Notes under the pieces: model-generated
Database searches by the model: none
Seen by the model: the letters and a program-made list of their open reading frames with translations, nothing else
Told to the model about the DNA's origin: nothing
Source of the DNA: Hydractinia symbiolongicarpus
Taxonomy: Eukaryota > Cnidaria > Hydrozoa > Anthoathecata > Hydractiniidae
Assembly: GCF_029227915.1 (NCBI RefSeq)
Contig: NC_079883.1
Span: 18,970,001-19,034,000, forward strand
Reading direction: 5' to 3'
DNA: 64,000 nt
In this document: positions 1-10,014 of the stretch, piece by piece
Position numbering within the stretch: position 1 is the first letter of the stretch
How the letters are laid out: every line of letters begins with the position of its first letter
Made by a program: the position numbers and the translations under genes

Positions 1-1023
1 CAGCTTGCTTATACGTTCCGGATGATCGCCGATATCATCATGATGTAGAGCGGCTATGATACTCCACCTGAAACATTCCTTGTCCTTTTTCGCGGGGTTA
101 ATGATGTCCTTTTTGAGGGCTATTCACTTGGGTACTTCGATATACGAGGAACCCCTCGTCAGCTTGAGCTTGTGGAAATCCACGTCGAGGTGCATAATTC
201 GACTGATCGTGAAGCCACTTTTGGGCAACGCCGGGTTCTCCACATGCGTCCTGACTTGGGCAAACATCATATCCAGCACCTCTTCCACGGCGGTACCCTG
301 GAAGGCCGGTCTCATATTTCTATGGAAGACCTTATCAACTTCAATAAACTCGTTGGTGCCCTCCACTGGCTTCTTCCGGAGAATCCAGAGGGAACACTGC
401 ACCTTAGCAGACCCCATGTTTTTAACCTGCTTCTCAACCAAGGTTTTAACATGTGATCGCACCATCGACATCCGTACCGTCTATGCTAAGGATGCGGAAA
501 CTCCTGAAAGTTCTATGATGAGCATGGGGCGTGAAGTCTTGTTCTGGTTGCTGCTCGTCTTCAGCATGACCCCCCCTTGCCTTTTCCTCAACTTCATCTC
601 TCAAAGTCTTCTTGTCTCCATCATACAGGGCAAGGATGGGATTTTTTACTGATGCATATATATATTTTGCACCGGCTTTTTAATGCTCTTTGGTGCATAG
701 TCCATAAGCCAGTCAGACCACTCTCGCACTTTACTTTTTACCACTGGACGAGTCCTCGCCATCTCTTGGCGTTCGAACACATTCATGGCCTCGGGCGTGG
801 GAAGTCTAGGCTCGATCTTACTCCTAATCGGACGGGTTTTTACCATCTCTTGGCGTTCAAAAACATTCATGGCTTCAGGTGCGAATGCTTCTCCCGGAGG
901 AGAAGGAGGTCTTGGGGGTGCCTCTAATAAAGCAACAAGGTCGGCTTTGCGTAGCTTGTAATATCCCCTGATTCCGCGGGCCTTTGCCTCATCGCGTAAT
1001 TGTTTCACGGTATATGCATTCAT
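1..1023 (-). pseudogene. Polinton-type polymerase-region N-terminal gene, broken, runs off left edge
   Basis: The minus-strand start at 1023 (ATG just after an AATAAAT block) opens a SAP/Rho-N-like helix pair (TVKQLRDEAKARGIRGYYK, residues 3-21), then a proline-rich linker and a repeated motif (EAMNVFERQEM, seen twice). Downstream are blocks I know from cnidarian Polinton polymerase-associated proteins: an LTRGSSYIEVPK block near 124-160 and KDKECFRWSIIAALHH near 40-90. It is broken several times: frame shifts near 650, in a G run near 570 and near 450, and a TGA near 122 where the family has a tryptophan. The polymerase itself would lie left of the window. This copy diverges from the two other Polintons here, so it is probably a separate element. 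Role (replication, perhaps DNA binding through SAP) is from family knowledge. Confidence 0.6.
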
Positions 1024-1448
1024 ATTTATTATATAGATTTTAGAGTTCAACCAACAAAATTTCTGGGACAGATTTCAAATAGGGGAATTTCCCGAATTGG
1101 GATTTCGGATTTCGGAAATTTATGGAAAGTCCCTATATATTATGCAATGAAGCGTGACATCATTTTTTGGAGCAGTTGCTCATTTGCTGTATGATGTGCG
1201 TGCGCGACTGTCCCAGAACGAACATTTTATTATCTCTGGTTCGACGGCTGGCGAATTAACGCACAATGATTTATTGATGCGAAATACAAAAGTTTTTTAG
1301 ATTTTTTTTTTTTTTCATTTGCGAAATGATTCCTCTCAACGAAATAAAGTTGAGTTCCAAAAAGTTGAATAAAAGTTTCGAAATTGTTGAATTGAAAATT
1401 TGACTCTTTAGTACATCATACATATCCCTCACGCCAGAAACAGCTTAA

Positions 1449-2172
1449 CCCTATTCGGTCCGGGATTTTTCGAACATATTATGACCGGGGGGGGGGGGAG
1501 GGAATCCGCCCCTCCTCAATAACTTTTCATAGGCTTGTCCAAATTGAATCAAACTTGGCACACTTATAGTACGTCACAAAAGGAACAAAATGGTGACAAT
1601 AAATTTTTGGTTGCGTCAGCACATTTTCTGTGACGTGATCCAAACCTTGAAATTTGTTCGAAATGCCACTATCTGCTTAAAATTCAATTACTTTAGTTCT
1701 CGAGCGAATTTTTACATTCTGTTTGAAGGTTATGAAAGCTAAATAAAAGTTATTTAACATATTTTCCGGTTTTTACATAAATCGTATGAAAAATTGCCAA
1801 ATATTGCCCGAAAATCCGCTTTTTTCAGATTTCCGGGTTTAATCCGAAAAAATCGGGAAATCGGATTAATCACGTAACCAAAACATGTAAAAAGATTCCT
1901 CTTGACGAAACAAAGTTGTCTTGTAAGTTTCAAGTTCCATACATATCCTAACAAGAGTTCATAGAGATTTTTAGGGGTAGTTTCGAGTAATAGCTAATAT
2001 CTAAGCCCCTGAAAGGTATGAGACCTAAAAATTTTGCATGCAGGTGTCTAATAGATAAATATTGAAACTCAGTAAGTATTGTAGCCATGCAACATAGCAT
2101 TAAGGAGTTATTCCAAAAAAAACGACAGGGGGCGGCGGGGGCGGAATCCGCCCCCCCCCGGACCGAATAGGG
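1449..2172. mobile_element. piggyBac-like non-autonomous element (MITE)
   Basis: A 16-bp perfect terminal inverted repeat, CCCTATTCGGTCCGGG at 1449-1464 and its complement at 2157-2172, is flanked on both sides by TTAA (1445-1448 and 2173-2176). TTAA duplication and a CCC-start terminal repeat are the signature of the piggyBac superfamily. Near each end sits a G/C-rich block containing GGAATCCGCCC. The 724-bp interior has no convincing gene, so it would need a transposase supplied in trans. Confidence 0.75.
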
Positions 2173-2176
2173 TTAA

Positions 2177-3695
2177 TTCAATTTTTAGTATTTGTGAAAT
2201 GACCCCGTTAATATAATTATAATATATTGTTGCAGTGATGTGTAATTGACATTGACATGCGAGATAGTTTATGCAGCCCCTGCATCTTGTTGTTGTTTCT
2301 TAAATTCAAAAAATTACTGTGAATACCTAGCTATATAATATATTTTCTATAAGTATTGCCAGATTGTTATCCCGCGTCGGGTATATCTATGGGTATTGTG
2401 ATTTATCTGTACCTAAAGGAAAGTTAAAAAAACTCGATGTAAATTTTTTTTTTTTACAAGGTGCTCTTGTCAGACAAATCTGATGGAATTAGCATTAAAT
2501 TTTTTTTGTATTATACCGAATTCAACCATTTTTCTGTAAAAAGGCAATAAATTTTTTATAAAAAAAAACTATGAATTTTAATCAATTAACAATAAATAGG
2601 CATTTTGGGGGGAAACTGACACCTTTAAAAGTTAAGAGAATTGAAGATAAATAAACCAAACATGGTTTTTTTCAAGTCACGTGTTGGTTCAATGCAATAA
2701 CATAATTGGTCAGTTAAGCTGGGCAGCACTCTTTAACATATATTTAATACTCGAACGATATACCATTACCCGTATGCTTATAAAAAATAATGAGTGTAAC
2801 ACAAGTTAAAGATCAAAATAACAAAAATACTATTAGTTGAATAACACGACGAAAATATTTTTATTTTTATTACTGAAGTTAGTAAACTAATTCACGAGTA
2901 AAGATAAAGAAAATAAGATTTGTAAACAAAAAGCTGAAACCGCCATATTGCACGTTTGATTTGTTGTTGAAAGTTTCCGGTCTGTGTATTTATCAAAATT
3001 GGCGCCATCTCATCACAACAAACTTCATTGTTCGAAGTTGAATGTATGTTGTGAAAAAGCGAACCAAATTACGAAAAAAAAATTATTATTGGCTGTGAAA
3101 TATGTTTATAAAGTTCCAACGAAGGTTATAAAATACTGGCACTACGATTGTATGCAAAATATTTTTGGTTATCTCGAGTTAAAGGTCTTATTTTTAATGT
3201 TTATTAGTGAGTACATCTGAAACTTCTTGCTTCTTTTTTCTCACACAGCCATAAAAACTTTGCAAAATTGTTGCTTGGAAGGAATATGAATATTTATTTA
3301 TGAAACATAGTTATTTGTGTGTCGTTAAAGTAGTTATTTTATTAGATTTTGGGATTTAGACGTTCCTTAATTCTTGCTACCTCGCCTAAAATTTATTTTG
3401 TGGCTGTCACAAAAAAGTTTTTTGTTCGCCTCTTCTTTAATGTCGGATGAAATGGCGTTGTAAGCTTTCTCCACCCAATCAACCATGTTGATTTATTATT
3501 TCCCCCCTCTAATTTAGTGCGGTAATGATCAAAATTTCCTCTAATTATTAGTTCGGATCTGGGATAGTGATATGACAGTAATTTATCTCCTCTAATTATT
3601 AGTGAAGCATGCCCAAATTTCTTCCTTTTTTCGGTCGCACTAAATTAGAAGAATCACGGTACGTGTTTTAAAAAATATTTCCTTTTCTTTTTTAG
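2177..3695. other. AT-rich stretch without a supported gene
   Basis: Mostly AT-rich sequence with T and A runs. A 78-codon frame at 2984-3220 starts on GTG and shows no recognisable motif; I do not call it. The tail ends in a pyrimidine run and AG that reads as a splice acceptor for the next exon. Confidence 0.5.
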
Positions 3696-3895
3696 TGAGT
3701 ACTTTATTTATCGTGTTACTGGGCGTGGTGATTTTGTTGACTTTCAGTCCAATTATTATAATAACTGTACGCAAATCACGAAGAACGAATGTTGATGAAG
3801 ACAATGAGGAAGAGAGTGATGTCGAGGAGGAGAGTGTCAAAATGCATAAGAACAATGACAACACGAATGATGAACAACAGCTCATCAAAAATTAA
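3696..3895 (+). CDS. Possible 3' terminal exon: membrane anchor plus acidic tail
   Basis: A pyrimidine-rich run ending in AG at 3694-3695 precedes an open frame that has no ATG of its own, as expected for an internal or last exon. It encodes a hydrophobic stretch (TLFIVLLGVVILLTFSP and following), a basic stop-transfer cluster KSRR, then a very acidic cytoplasmic-type tail (DEDNEEESDVEEE) ending at TAA. This is the layout of the last exon of a single-pass membrane protein. I could not find upstream exons, so the product is unknown and the exon may be chance. Confidence 0.3.
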
Positions 3896-4273
3896 AATTT
3901 CGCTTCCTTGGTGCGAAAAGCTTTTTTTGACATTTTGTTTTACGGTTGAATCTTGCTTAAATTGTAATATGAATGTTATCTTAATGGACTCGTCCTTACT
4001 ACAAAATGCACACTCCTTTTAAAGCTTTACGTTCAGAGCACCTAACTGAAGTGAACGCCAAATTCACATGCTTAATAGTAAGTTTTTAAGACATTTAATT
4101 CGAAAAACTTGCTGGAAAAAGAAATACTTTATAGGAATAGAAGACGGAATCCAGAACCGCTATTCAAGGAGCTGCACATATCAACCTCCCCAGCCACATA
4201 AAATTCATCTTGTTGGCACAAAAGCTACACACGGACCAAATATTATTTTTACACAAGCACCATTTTACTACGA

Positions 4274-4343
4274 TGGGAATGAAACAAAGACAAAATTTTT
4301 ACATTCAATACTATAGTTTCATGCTTTCGCAATCCTCAGTTGC
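4274..4343 (+). repeat. Inverted repeat arm 1
   Basis: About 65-70 bp, from GGGAATGAAACAAAGACAA to TTTCGCAATCCTCAGTTG, recurs in inverted orientation at 7588-7652 with a few mismatches. It lies directly 5' of the Penelope remnant. Confidence 0.8.
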
Positions 4344-4344
4344 T

Positions 4345-5016
4345 TCTTATAGACAAACATTTCTTGAAACAAAACAAGCTCCACAAAATATTTAACCGCA
4401 ACAACGTAAAAGTTTCTTACAGCTGCACAAAAACATGAAAGCCTATATAAATATCCACAACAACAAAATCATCAACAACAACGATACAGTAATGGATAGA
4501 AATTGTAACTGCATTAAAAAGGAACAATGTCCAGTTGAAAATAAATGTTTAACAAAAAGCATTATTTATAAAGGAACCATAAATTCAAATATCCCAAACT
4601 ATGAGCGCAAGGTTTACATTGGTCTAGCAGCAACAACGTTTAAACAAAGATACGCCAACCACAAAAAATCATTTAACACAGCTAAGTACAAAAAGGACAC
4701 GGAACTTTCAAAAGAAGTTCGGCGTATAAAAGATATTAATTACACACCATTAATCACATGGAACATAATCAGACAATGTAATGAACTTGTCCCTAACTCC
4801 AAAGCGATTAAATGCAATTTGTGTTTAGCCGAGAAACTAGAAATCGCAATGTACGATGATAACAACTTATTAAACACGCGATCAGAATTAATATCCAAAC
4901 TAGCTGTTTCCCGTGGAAGAATCCACTGTATTCCATTTAATTTATGTAGCAGATATATGTCCCTCAAAAAACAAACAATACAGCAGTGCGCATCTTACAT
5001 CTGCATTATTATATAA
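4345..5016 (+). pseudogene. Penelope-like retroelement GIY-YIG endonuclease remnant
   Basis: The frame from 4435 carries the cysteine block CNCIKKEQCPVENKC, then the GIY-YIG nuclease core VYIGLAATTFKQRYANHKKS, TELSKEVRRIKD, and the later CNLCLAEKLEI and NTRSELISK blocks. These are, in order, the C-terminal endonuclease of Penelope-like elements. Just upstream, in another frame, is the usual preceding block NVKVSYSC (around 4400-4425), so there is a single-base shift in an A run next to 4435. No reverse transcriptase is visible further upstream, so the element is 5'-truncated. The nuclease domain itself is open to its stop. Confidence 0.75.
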
Positions 5017-5389
5017 ATGACCAAAAAAATTAAAGGTTTTCAACAACTGCAGTATTTATGTGACATTTAAATTTAAATCTACTAAAATTACTTGCTCTGA
5101 CCATCTGACAAATGCGAAAATTATTCGGAAAGAAGTTTCCAAAAGCATTTCAACATACATCTCACCCATAAAATTTAAATCACTCAAAACGCCACATATA
5201 TACAAAAAAGCTGATCAATGTCAAACACAAATCTCTCTCATTGTATATGTTAAAATCAGTTAGTTTATTGCAAACCCTGCCAAAGGTTGACACACAATGT
5301 GAAAAATAAACAATAAATTGTGCCTCTGACAGAATTTTTTATCTAAGGTGTAAAAAAAGGGATTTGCAAGGACAAATTATAATGCAATA

Positions 5390-6600
5390 AAACATTATTT
5401 GATATATTGCATACAGTCCTTCCTCACCAAACTTTAGACAAAATGCCAACAAAATAACATTGTTTAAATCTAAAATTAATAAAGTCCTTTTAGCAATTTG
5501 CATGCTGTTTTACCATCAATAGAGTAAACAAAATTTCAAATCTCACATAGTATTCTGTCACAAATTTTCATAAAATATATATATAAGTCATAATGAGTCA
5601 TGTTAAACAACAGCAATCAATCTGTATATAAGTTCATTTTATGTCAATTTTTGCACCAATTTTGCAACACAAAATACAAATTCTAAATAATACTAAAATC
5701 TCTTATTTTGGTCCTTCGCATACCGACGGTCTCCCACAAAAGTTTAATCAAAATGTAAAAAATGAGAGGTAACGACAAAATCAAAGTTTGCAAAATTTAA
5801 CTATTTCAGTACATATATCTACTGCATATGCCCTCTAAAACAATATTTTAATCCAAAATGCCAAAGAAAAACAGTTTGCAACAAAAATCAGTTATTTCGA
5901 TAATATTGCATACACTCTTTCCTCACAAAAGCTTCACAAACTGTAAAAAAAAGAATGGTTGTAGGGAGTGCTTCTGATTCAACAAAAAAAGTTTTTTTGA
6001 CATATTGCATCTAGCCCTTACCCATTAAATCTTACACAAAATTTCCAAACCTATATACGATTTAGAACACATCAAATTTAAATCGAGAAGGATCAGTCAT
6101 TTCGATATATTGCACGGAGTCCTCCCCAGTAAGAATTTATACAAAATATAGAAAAACAAAGCTTGCAAGGTGTAAAATTGAATTCTTCTTCTGTGTATAT
6201 ATATATGGTCCTTCCTCGCAAAATTAACATAAAATGTCAAAAAGGTTCAGATATAACATCTAACACAACAAAAATCAGTTCTATATGTCATGCCATTGTC
6301 TTCCACCAAATGCTCCCCTTAAAGTTTCACAGACACAGCCTGTAAATTAAAAACAACTAAGATCGGGTATTTTGGTCTATTTCATACCATTCTGTTCCAA
6401 ATAACTTATAAAATGTAAAAATTGAGTGGTAAAACAGAAATGTCAAAAAGAAGAAAAAAATAGCTTACAAAGAGTATAAAATTGAAATCAACAAAGTAGC
6501 TCTTTTGGTGTATTAAATATAAGCCATACGCACAAAAGTTTACACTAAATGTAAGAAAATGGTTGTGTTTAGTAATTCTAAATTAAGAAAAGTCAGTTTT
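5390..6600 (+). repeat. Degenerate tandem array, unit about 100 bp
   Basis: A block resembling TATTGCATACAGTCCTTCC, followed by CTCACAAAAGTTTACACAAAATG and a run of A, recurs near 5402, 5706, 5809, 5903, 5998, 6105, 6199, 6372 and 6503, with weaker copies between. Spacing is roughly 95-105 bp or multiples. Units are strongly diverged. No coding frame is supported. Confidence 0.6.
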
Positions 6601-6814
6601 TTTAGCATGCTGATTAAGGTTTTTGCCCACAATTTGAAACAAATTAAATTTACATTTTAAAAATAAGTAATTTCTGAACTTTATTTTCAGAATATTTGGA
6701 GGAAAAGAACTTCGCAAACCAAAAAAAACCAGGAAAATGTTTAAAATTTTCAGGGTTAATAACGTTTGATGTGTTTTGTGGGAATATATATACTGGGAAT
6801 CTTTAGTTTAAAGC

Positions 6815-6935
6815 TAGCATTAGCTAGCTACAGCAGCTAATAGCTAGTCACTTAAATATAAATTGGAGACTTAGCTAGGTATAAAGAACATGGCTACATA
6901 TATATATATATATTCCTAGCTAGCTAGCTAGTTGT
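6815..6935. repeat. TAGC/TAGCTAGC simple-repeat cluster with TA run
   Basis: Repeated AGCTAGCTA words and a (TA)n run near 6897-6911. Similar clusters occur at 17841-18010, 43138-43240 and 50375-50450, so this looks like a genome-wide habit. The rest of 6600-7585 shows only AT-rich sequence. Confidence 0.7.
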
Positions 6936-7587
6936 TGGTGGTGGTTGGCTTTTTATGATGCTAGCTATAAAACATGTCTGGCAACAATAATATAATCAAA
7001 ACTGAAAATAAAACATGAAAAAACCTTACAGAACCTTGCTATGATTAATTTATAAAACCATGCTCTTCTTCAAATGTTTTTTTAAAGATTTATATTGAAT
7101 GAAAGAGTAGAGAATACTCAAAAAGAACACCCATCTTTTTCGTAAACACAATTTCCGTTTTATGCTAGGAACTTCATTTAACAGTCCGTATGCTTTGTGA
7201 ATATCTAATACCGTTTCATATGTAGCGATACCTATATATATATGCTAACATAGAGTTTTTTGGCATAAGGGTATATATATTTATATCGTTATTAGCAGCG
7301 GGTTATATATTTACACCTTATGTGCGATTTCTATGAAGTACATCCCTAATCTTTTTAGTTAAATTTTAGCGTACATAAGAAAGTGACCCGTGATTTCCGT
7401 GTCGTGGACTCACAGTTTTACTCACGCAAGGGAATTAATATATAAGATACAGGCACATCAATAAGTACAAACTCTTCCAAAATGATACTAAAGACTAGAA
7501 GGAACATCGTCACTTTTTTTATAGATACCATTATATTGTCCTTAGATAACTTTATATTGCTTTTACGGTTTAAATGTCAATTTATTC

Positions 7588-7652
7588 AACTGAGGATTGC
7601 GAAAATATGAAACTATAGTATTGAATGTAAAAATTGTCTTTGTTTCATTCCC
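7588..7652 (-). repeat. Inverted repeat arm 2
   Basis: Inverted partner of 4274-4343. The two arms enclose the Penelope remnant and the tandem array, 3.2 kb apart. Confidence 0.8.
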
Positions 7653-7923
7653 GTGTGTATAAATCGCATGTCGGACGTGTTTGAGGTCGGACGTGTTTTT
7701 TACAAGAGCTGGATTTACTTGTGTTCTTTGATACGATATTACTTATTTAATCACTCACGAACTTGCAGCTATTAATATTGATTTAGTTGGTATTTGATAT
7801 TATTATTCAGTGGGTTTATGATCGTTGGTTGTCTACAGAATTACAGTTTTTGACTCATGGAAAGTAAAATAACGTAAACGAAAAAGTTTGTCATAATTTT
7901 CTTCACGCAACAAATCATCTACG

Positions 7924-8609
7924 ATGGAGTTCAAGTGTTTTCAGATTATTTTAGTTCTATTGATATTTAATTATCGCGATGGGTCAGATTTTGCTATCAC
8001 TGATCAACAGCATACTATATCGCAAACCCCTAATGGCGGAAAAGTGAAAAGATGTAAATCTCGTGTATTGTATTATGCTAACCATTGTGCCACGCAACAA
8101 CTTGTAATGAGTGGCGATGTTGAAAGCAATCCTGGTCCCGCACTCCAACGCGGATTGAAAGCTCCATCTTGTTCAATCTGTGAGAAATGTGTTAAATGCA
8201 ATCAAAGACGATTCATTTGTGATACATGCTGGGAAACCACTCACGCTGCTTGTTTGAACCAATCAAATTTAGTACTCAATGGTAGAATTCCGAAATATTG
8301 GACCTGTTCAGATTGCCATTTTACTGTGCTTCCCTTTTCGAATGTACGTGATGTTTGCGCATTGTACTCATCTATTCTGAGTGATGGTGGTGAATACGAG
8401 GAATTAATAACCATACCAAGCAATCCAAAACATACGAAAATTTGCCATCTAAATACGCAATCCTTACCGAGCACATTTGACGAGTTCTCATACATGCTCG
8501 AATGTCATAAATTTGACATAATCACGTTGTCCGAGACATGGTTAAAAAATAATCAGGTATTGATTGATTATGTAAACATTCCAGGATACCAATTTGAATA
8601 TAAAAACAG
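7924..8609 (+). pseudogene. Element A coding region, 5' part: signal-like N-terminus, 2A peptide, PHD finger, endonuclease start
   Basis: From the ATG at 7924: a hydrophobic segment at residues 6-15 (FQIILVLLIF) resembling a signal peptide; the 2A ribosome-skipping motif GDVESNPGP at residues 64-72; a cysteine/histidine-rich PHD-like finger (about residues 83-131); then the first endonuclease blocks KICHLNTQSL (171-180) and ITLSETWL (200-207, catalytic Glu). At residue 229 the frame runs into element B, so the 696-residue open frame visible here (7924-10014) is a chimera of two elements. 2A motifs at the N-terminus of non-LTR retrotransposons are known from sea urchins and other invertebrates. 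Confidence 0.75.
8603..8609 (+). repeat. Left target-site duplication of element B
   Basis: AAAACAG, repeated at 13413-13419 immediately after the A-rich tail. Confidence 0.85.
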
Positions 8610-8622
8610 GTGTGCGTTGAAG

Positions 8623-10014
8623 ATGGCGGCAGGACGTGATCTTTCACAAGGGGAGATAGAAAATCGCATTCTAGAATCTATAAATGTTATACGAACGGCA
8701 AAGAAGAAAAAAGTAACACTACATAATATACTTAAGTTTATTAGTAAAGGTACGTGCTCTGTTTCTGAAAGTAGGATAAAAGATGCTTTGGAAAACCTAG
8801 AGAAGTGCAAAATGATTTATAAGAAGGGACTTAACGAAGATGCTTCGTATTTTTATACTGATACTAGTACGTATATGGAATTATCTGTGACATCGCCAAA
8901 CACTGAAAACGAAATTGTTACAGGTACGAAAGAACAAAATACTACTCTCGATGAGTTTGGTAAATTTGACATGATGTTGGATGAGACGCTCACAAAAATG
9001 AAAAATAAATCTATAGTGGATACGTTTTTCCCATGTACACCATCTCCAGGACGTTTTAAATTTAGTAAGGGCATTGGCAAAAACGCACTTCTGCCAGAGG
9101 ACTACCTACATGATGAGGTAATATTTTTACGTAAAGAGCTTGACAATAAACAAAAAGTTATTGACAGTTTGTTGTTACTTCTCGGGAAAAAGTCCACCAT
9201 TTTGATTTATCAAGGAAAAAATTCTACATTGGAATCGGATAAATCTGCTAATGTTGTTGTAAATGATTCGGCAATTAATTTAAAGAGAAGTATTCCCACA
9301 GGAACGGAACAAGTCGATTTAACTATACAAACATGTGAACAGCAATTAGCAAATTACAGAAAGAAATGTCATAGTAATTATTATTCAAACGTAAACGTGA
9401 AAAGTATCACAACAACTGAGAAAAATAATGTTGTTTTAGAAGATAGTTTTGTTGTAAATAAAGAGAATAGTTATGTTGTAAATAACGAAGACGAAAGTAA
9501 AGAAGATGAATCGGTAATTCCATGGAAACCCGGTACAACACTCGTTGTCGGTGATTCTATGTTGTACGGACTTGATGAACAAAGAATGTCAGCACGTCGT
9601 ACCGTTAAAGTTCGTTCATTTCCTGGAGCGAGGGTAGAAGATATGTTTCATTATGTAAAGCCTCTGTTACAAAAGAAACCGGACAAAATAATTCTACATG
9701 TTGGAACCAACAATACTATTAATGAAACCTCGCGACTGATTTTGGACAAACTATTGAGTTTGAAGACTTTTATTAACACCAAACTTCCTAGATGTAAAGT
9801 GATTTTTTCGTCCGTGATTAAAAGAACTGATAATGCAAAAGCCGCAGTAACGGTAAGCCATTTGAATAGGCATTTAAAAGAACTGTCTCTGAATGTTATT
9901 GATAATGACAATATTTCATCTGAATGTCTTGGGAAAAAAGGGTTACATTTGAGTGGGTTGGGGGCAGGGAAATTAGCTGTAAATTTTATTAGAAAAATGA
10001 AATCTCGAGATTGA
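8623..10014 (+). CDS. Element B ORF1 protein with SGNH/esterase-like domain
   Basis: The natural start is the ATG at 8623 (MAAGRDLSQGEIENRI), 13 bases inside the element; the frame is open further upstream only because it fused with element A. The protein has 463 residues. The N-terminal third looks helical and basic, possibly a winged-helix-like region (TLHNILKFISKGTCSVSES); the middle is low in motifs, with a short coiled-coil stretch. The C-terminus has SGNH-hydrolase blocks: LVVGDSMLYG (nucleophile Ser), KIILHVGTNN (Gly/Asn block) and GLHLSGLGAGKLA (His block). Esterase-type ORF1 proteins are known from CR1-like retrotransposons, where the domain is thought to aid RNP or membrane association. 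The stop is TGA at 10012. Confidence 0.8.
   Translation: MAAGRDLSQGEIENRILESINVIRTAKKKKVTLHNILKFISKGTCSVSESRIKDALENLEKCKMIYKKGLNEDASYFYTDTSTYMELSVTSPNTENEIVTGTKEQNTTLDEFGKFDMMLDETLTKMKNKSIVDTFFPCTPSPGRFKFSKGIGKNALLPEDYLHDEVIFLRKELDNKQKVIDSLLLLLGKKSTILIYQGKNSTLESDKSANVVVNDSAINLKRSIPTGTEQVDLTIQTCEQQLANYRKKCHSNYYSNVNVKSITTTEKNNVVLEDSFVVNKENSYVVNNEDESKEDESVIPWKPGTTLVVGDSMLYGLDEQRMSARRTVKVRSFPGARVEDMFHYVKPLLQKKPDKIILHVGTNNTINETSRLILDKLLSLKTFINTKLPRCKVIFSSVIKRTDNAKAAVTVSHLNRHLKELSLNVIDNDNISSECLGKKGLHLSGLGAGKLAVNFIRKMKSRD

Noticed and set aside
56-652. 198-codon plus-strand open frame
   Set aside because: It is antisense to the Polinton pseudogene at 1-1023, whose minus-strand motifs are recognisable.
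5390-6600. CRISPR-like array
   Set aside because: Units are diverged throughout without constant repeats and unique spacers, and the sequence is eukaryotic.
7924-10014. A single 696-residue host gene with 2A, PHD and SGNH domains
   Set aside because: The target-site duplication at 8603-8609/13413-13419 and the resumption of the endonuclease frame at 13420 show that it is a chimera of two retrotransposons.
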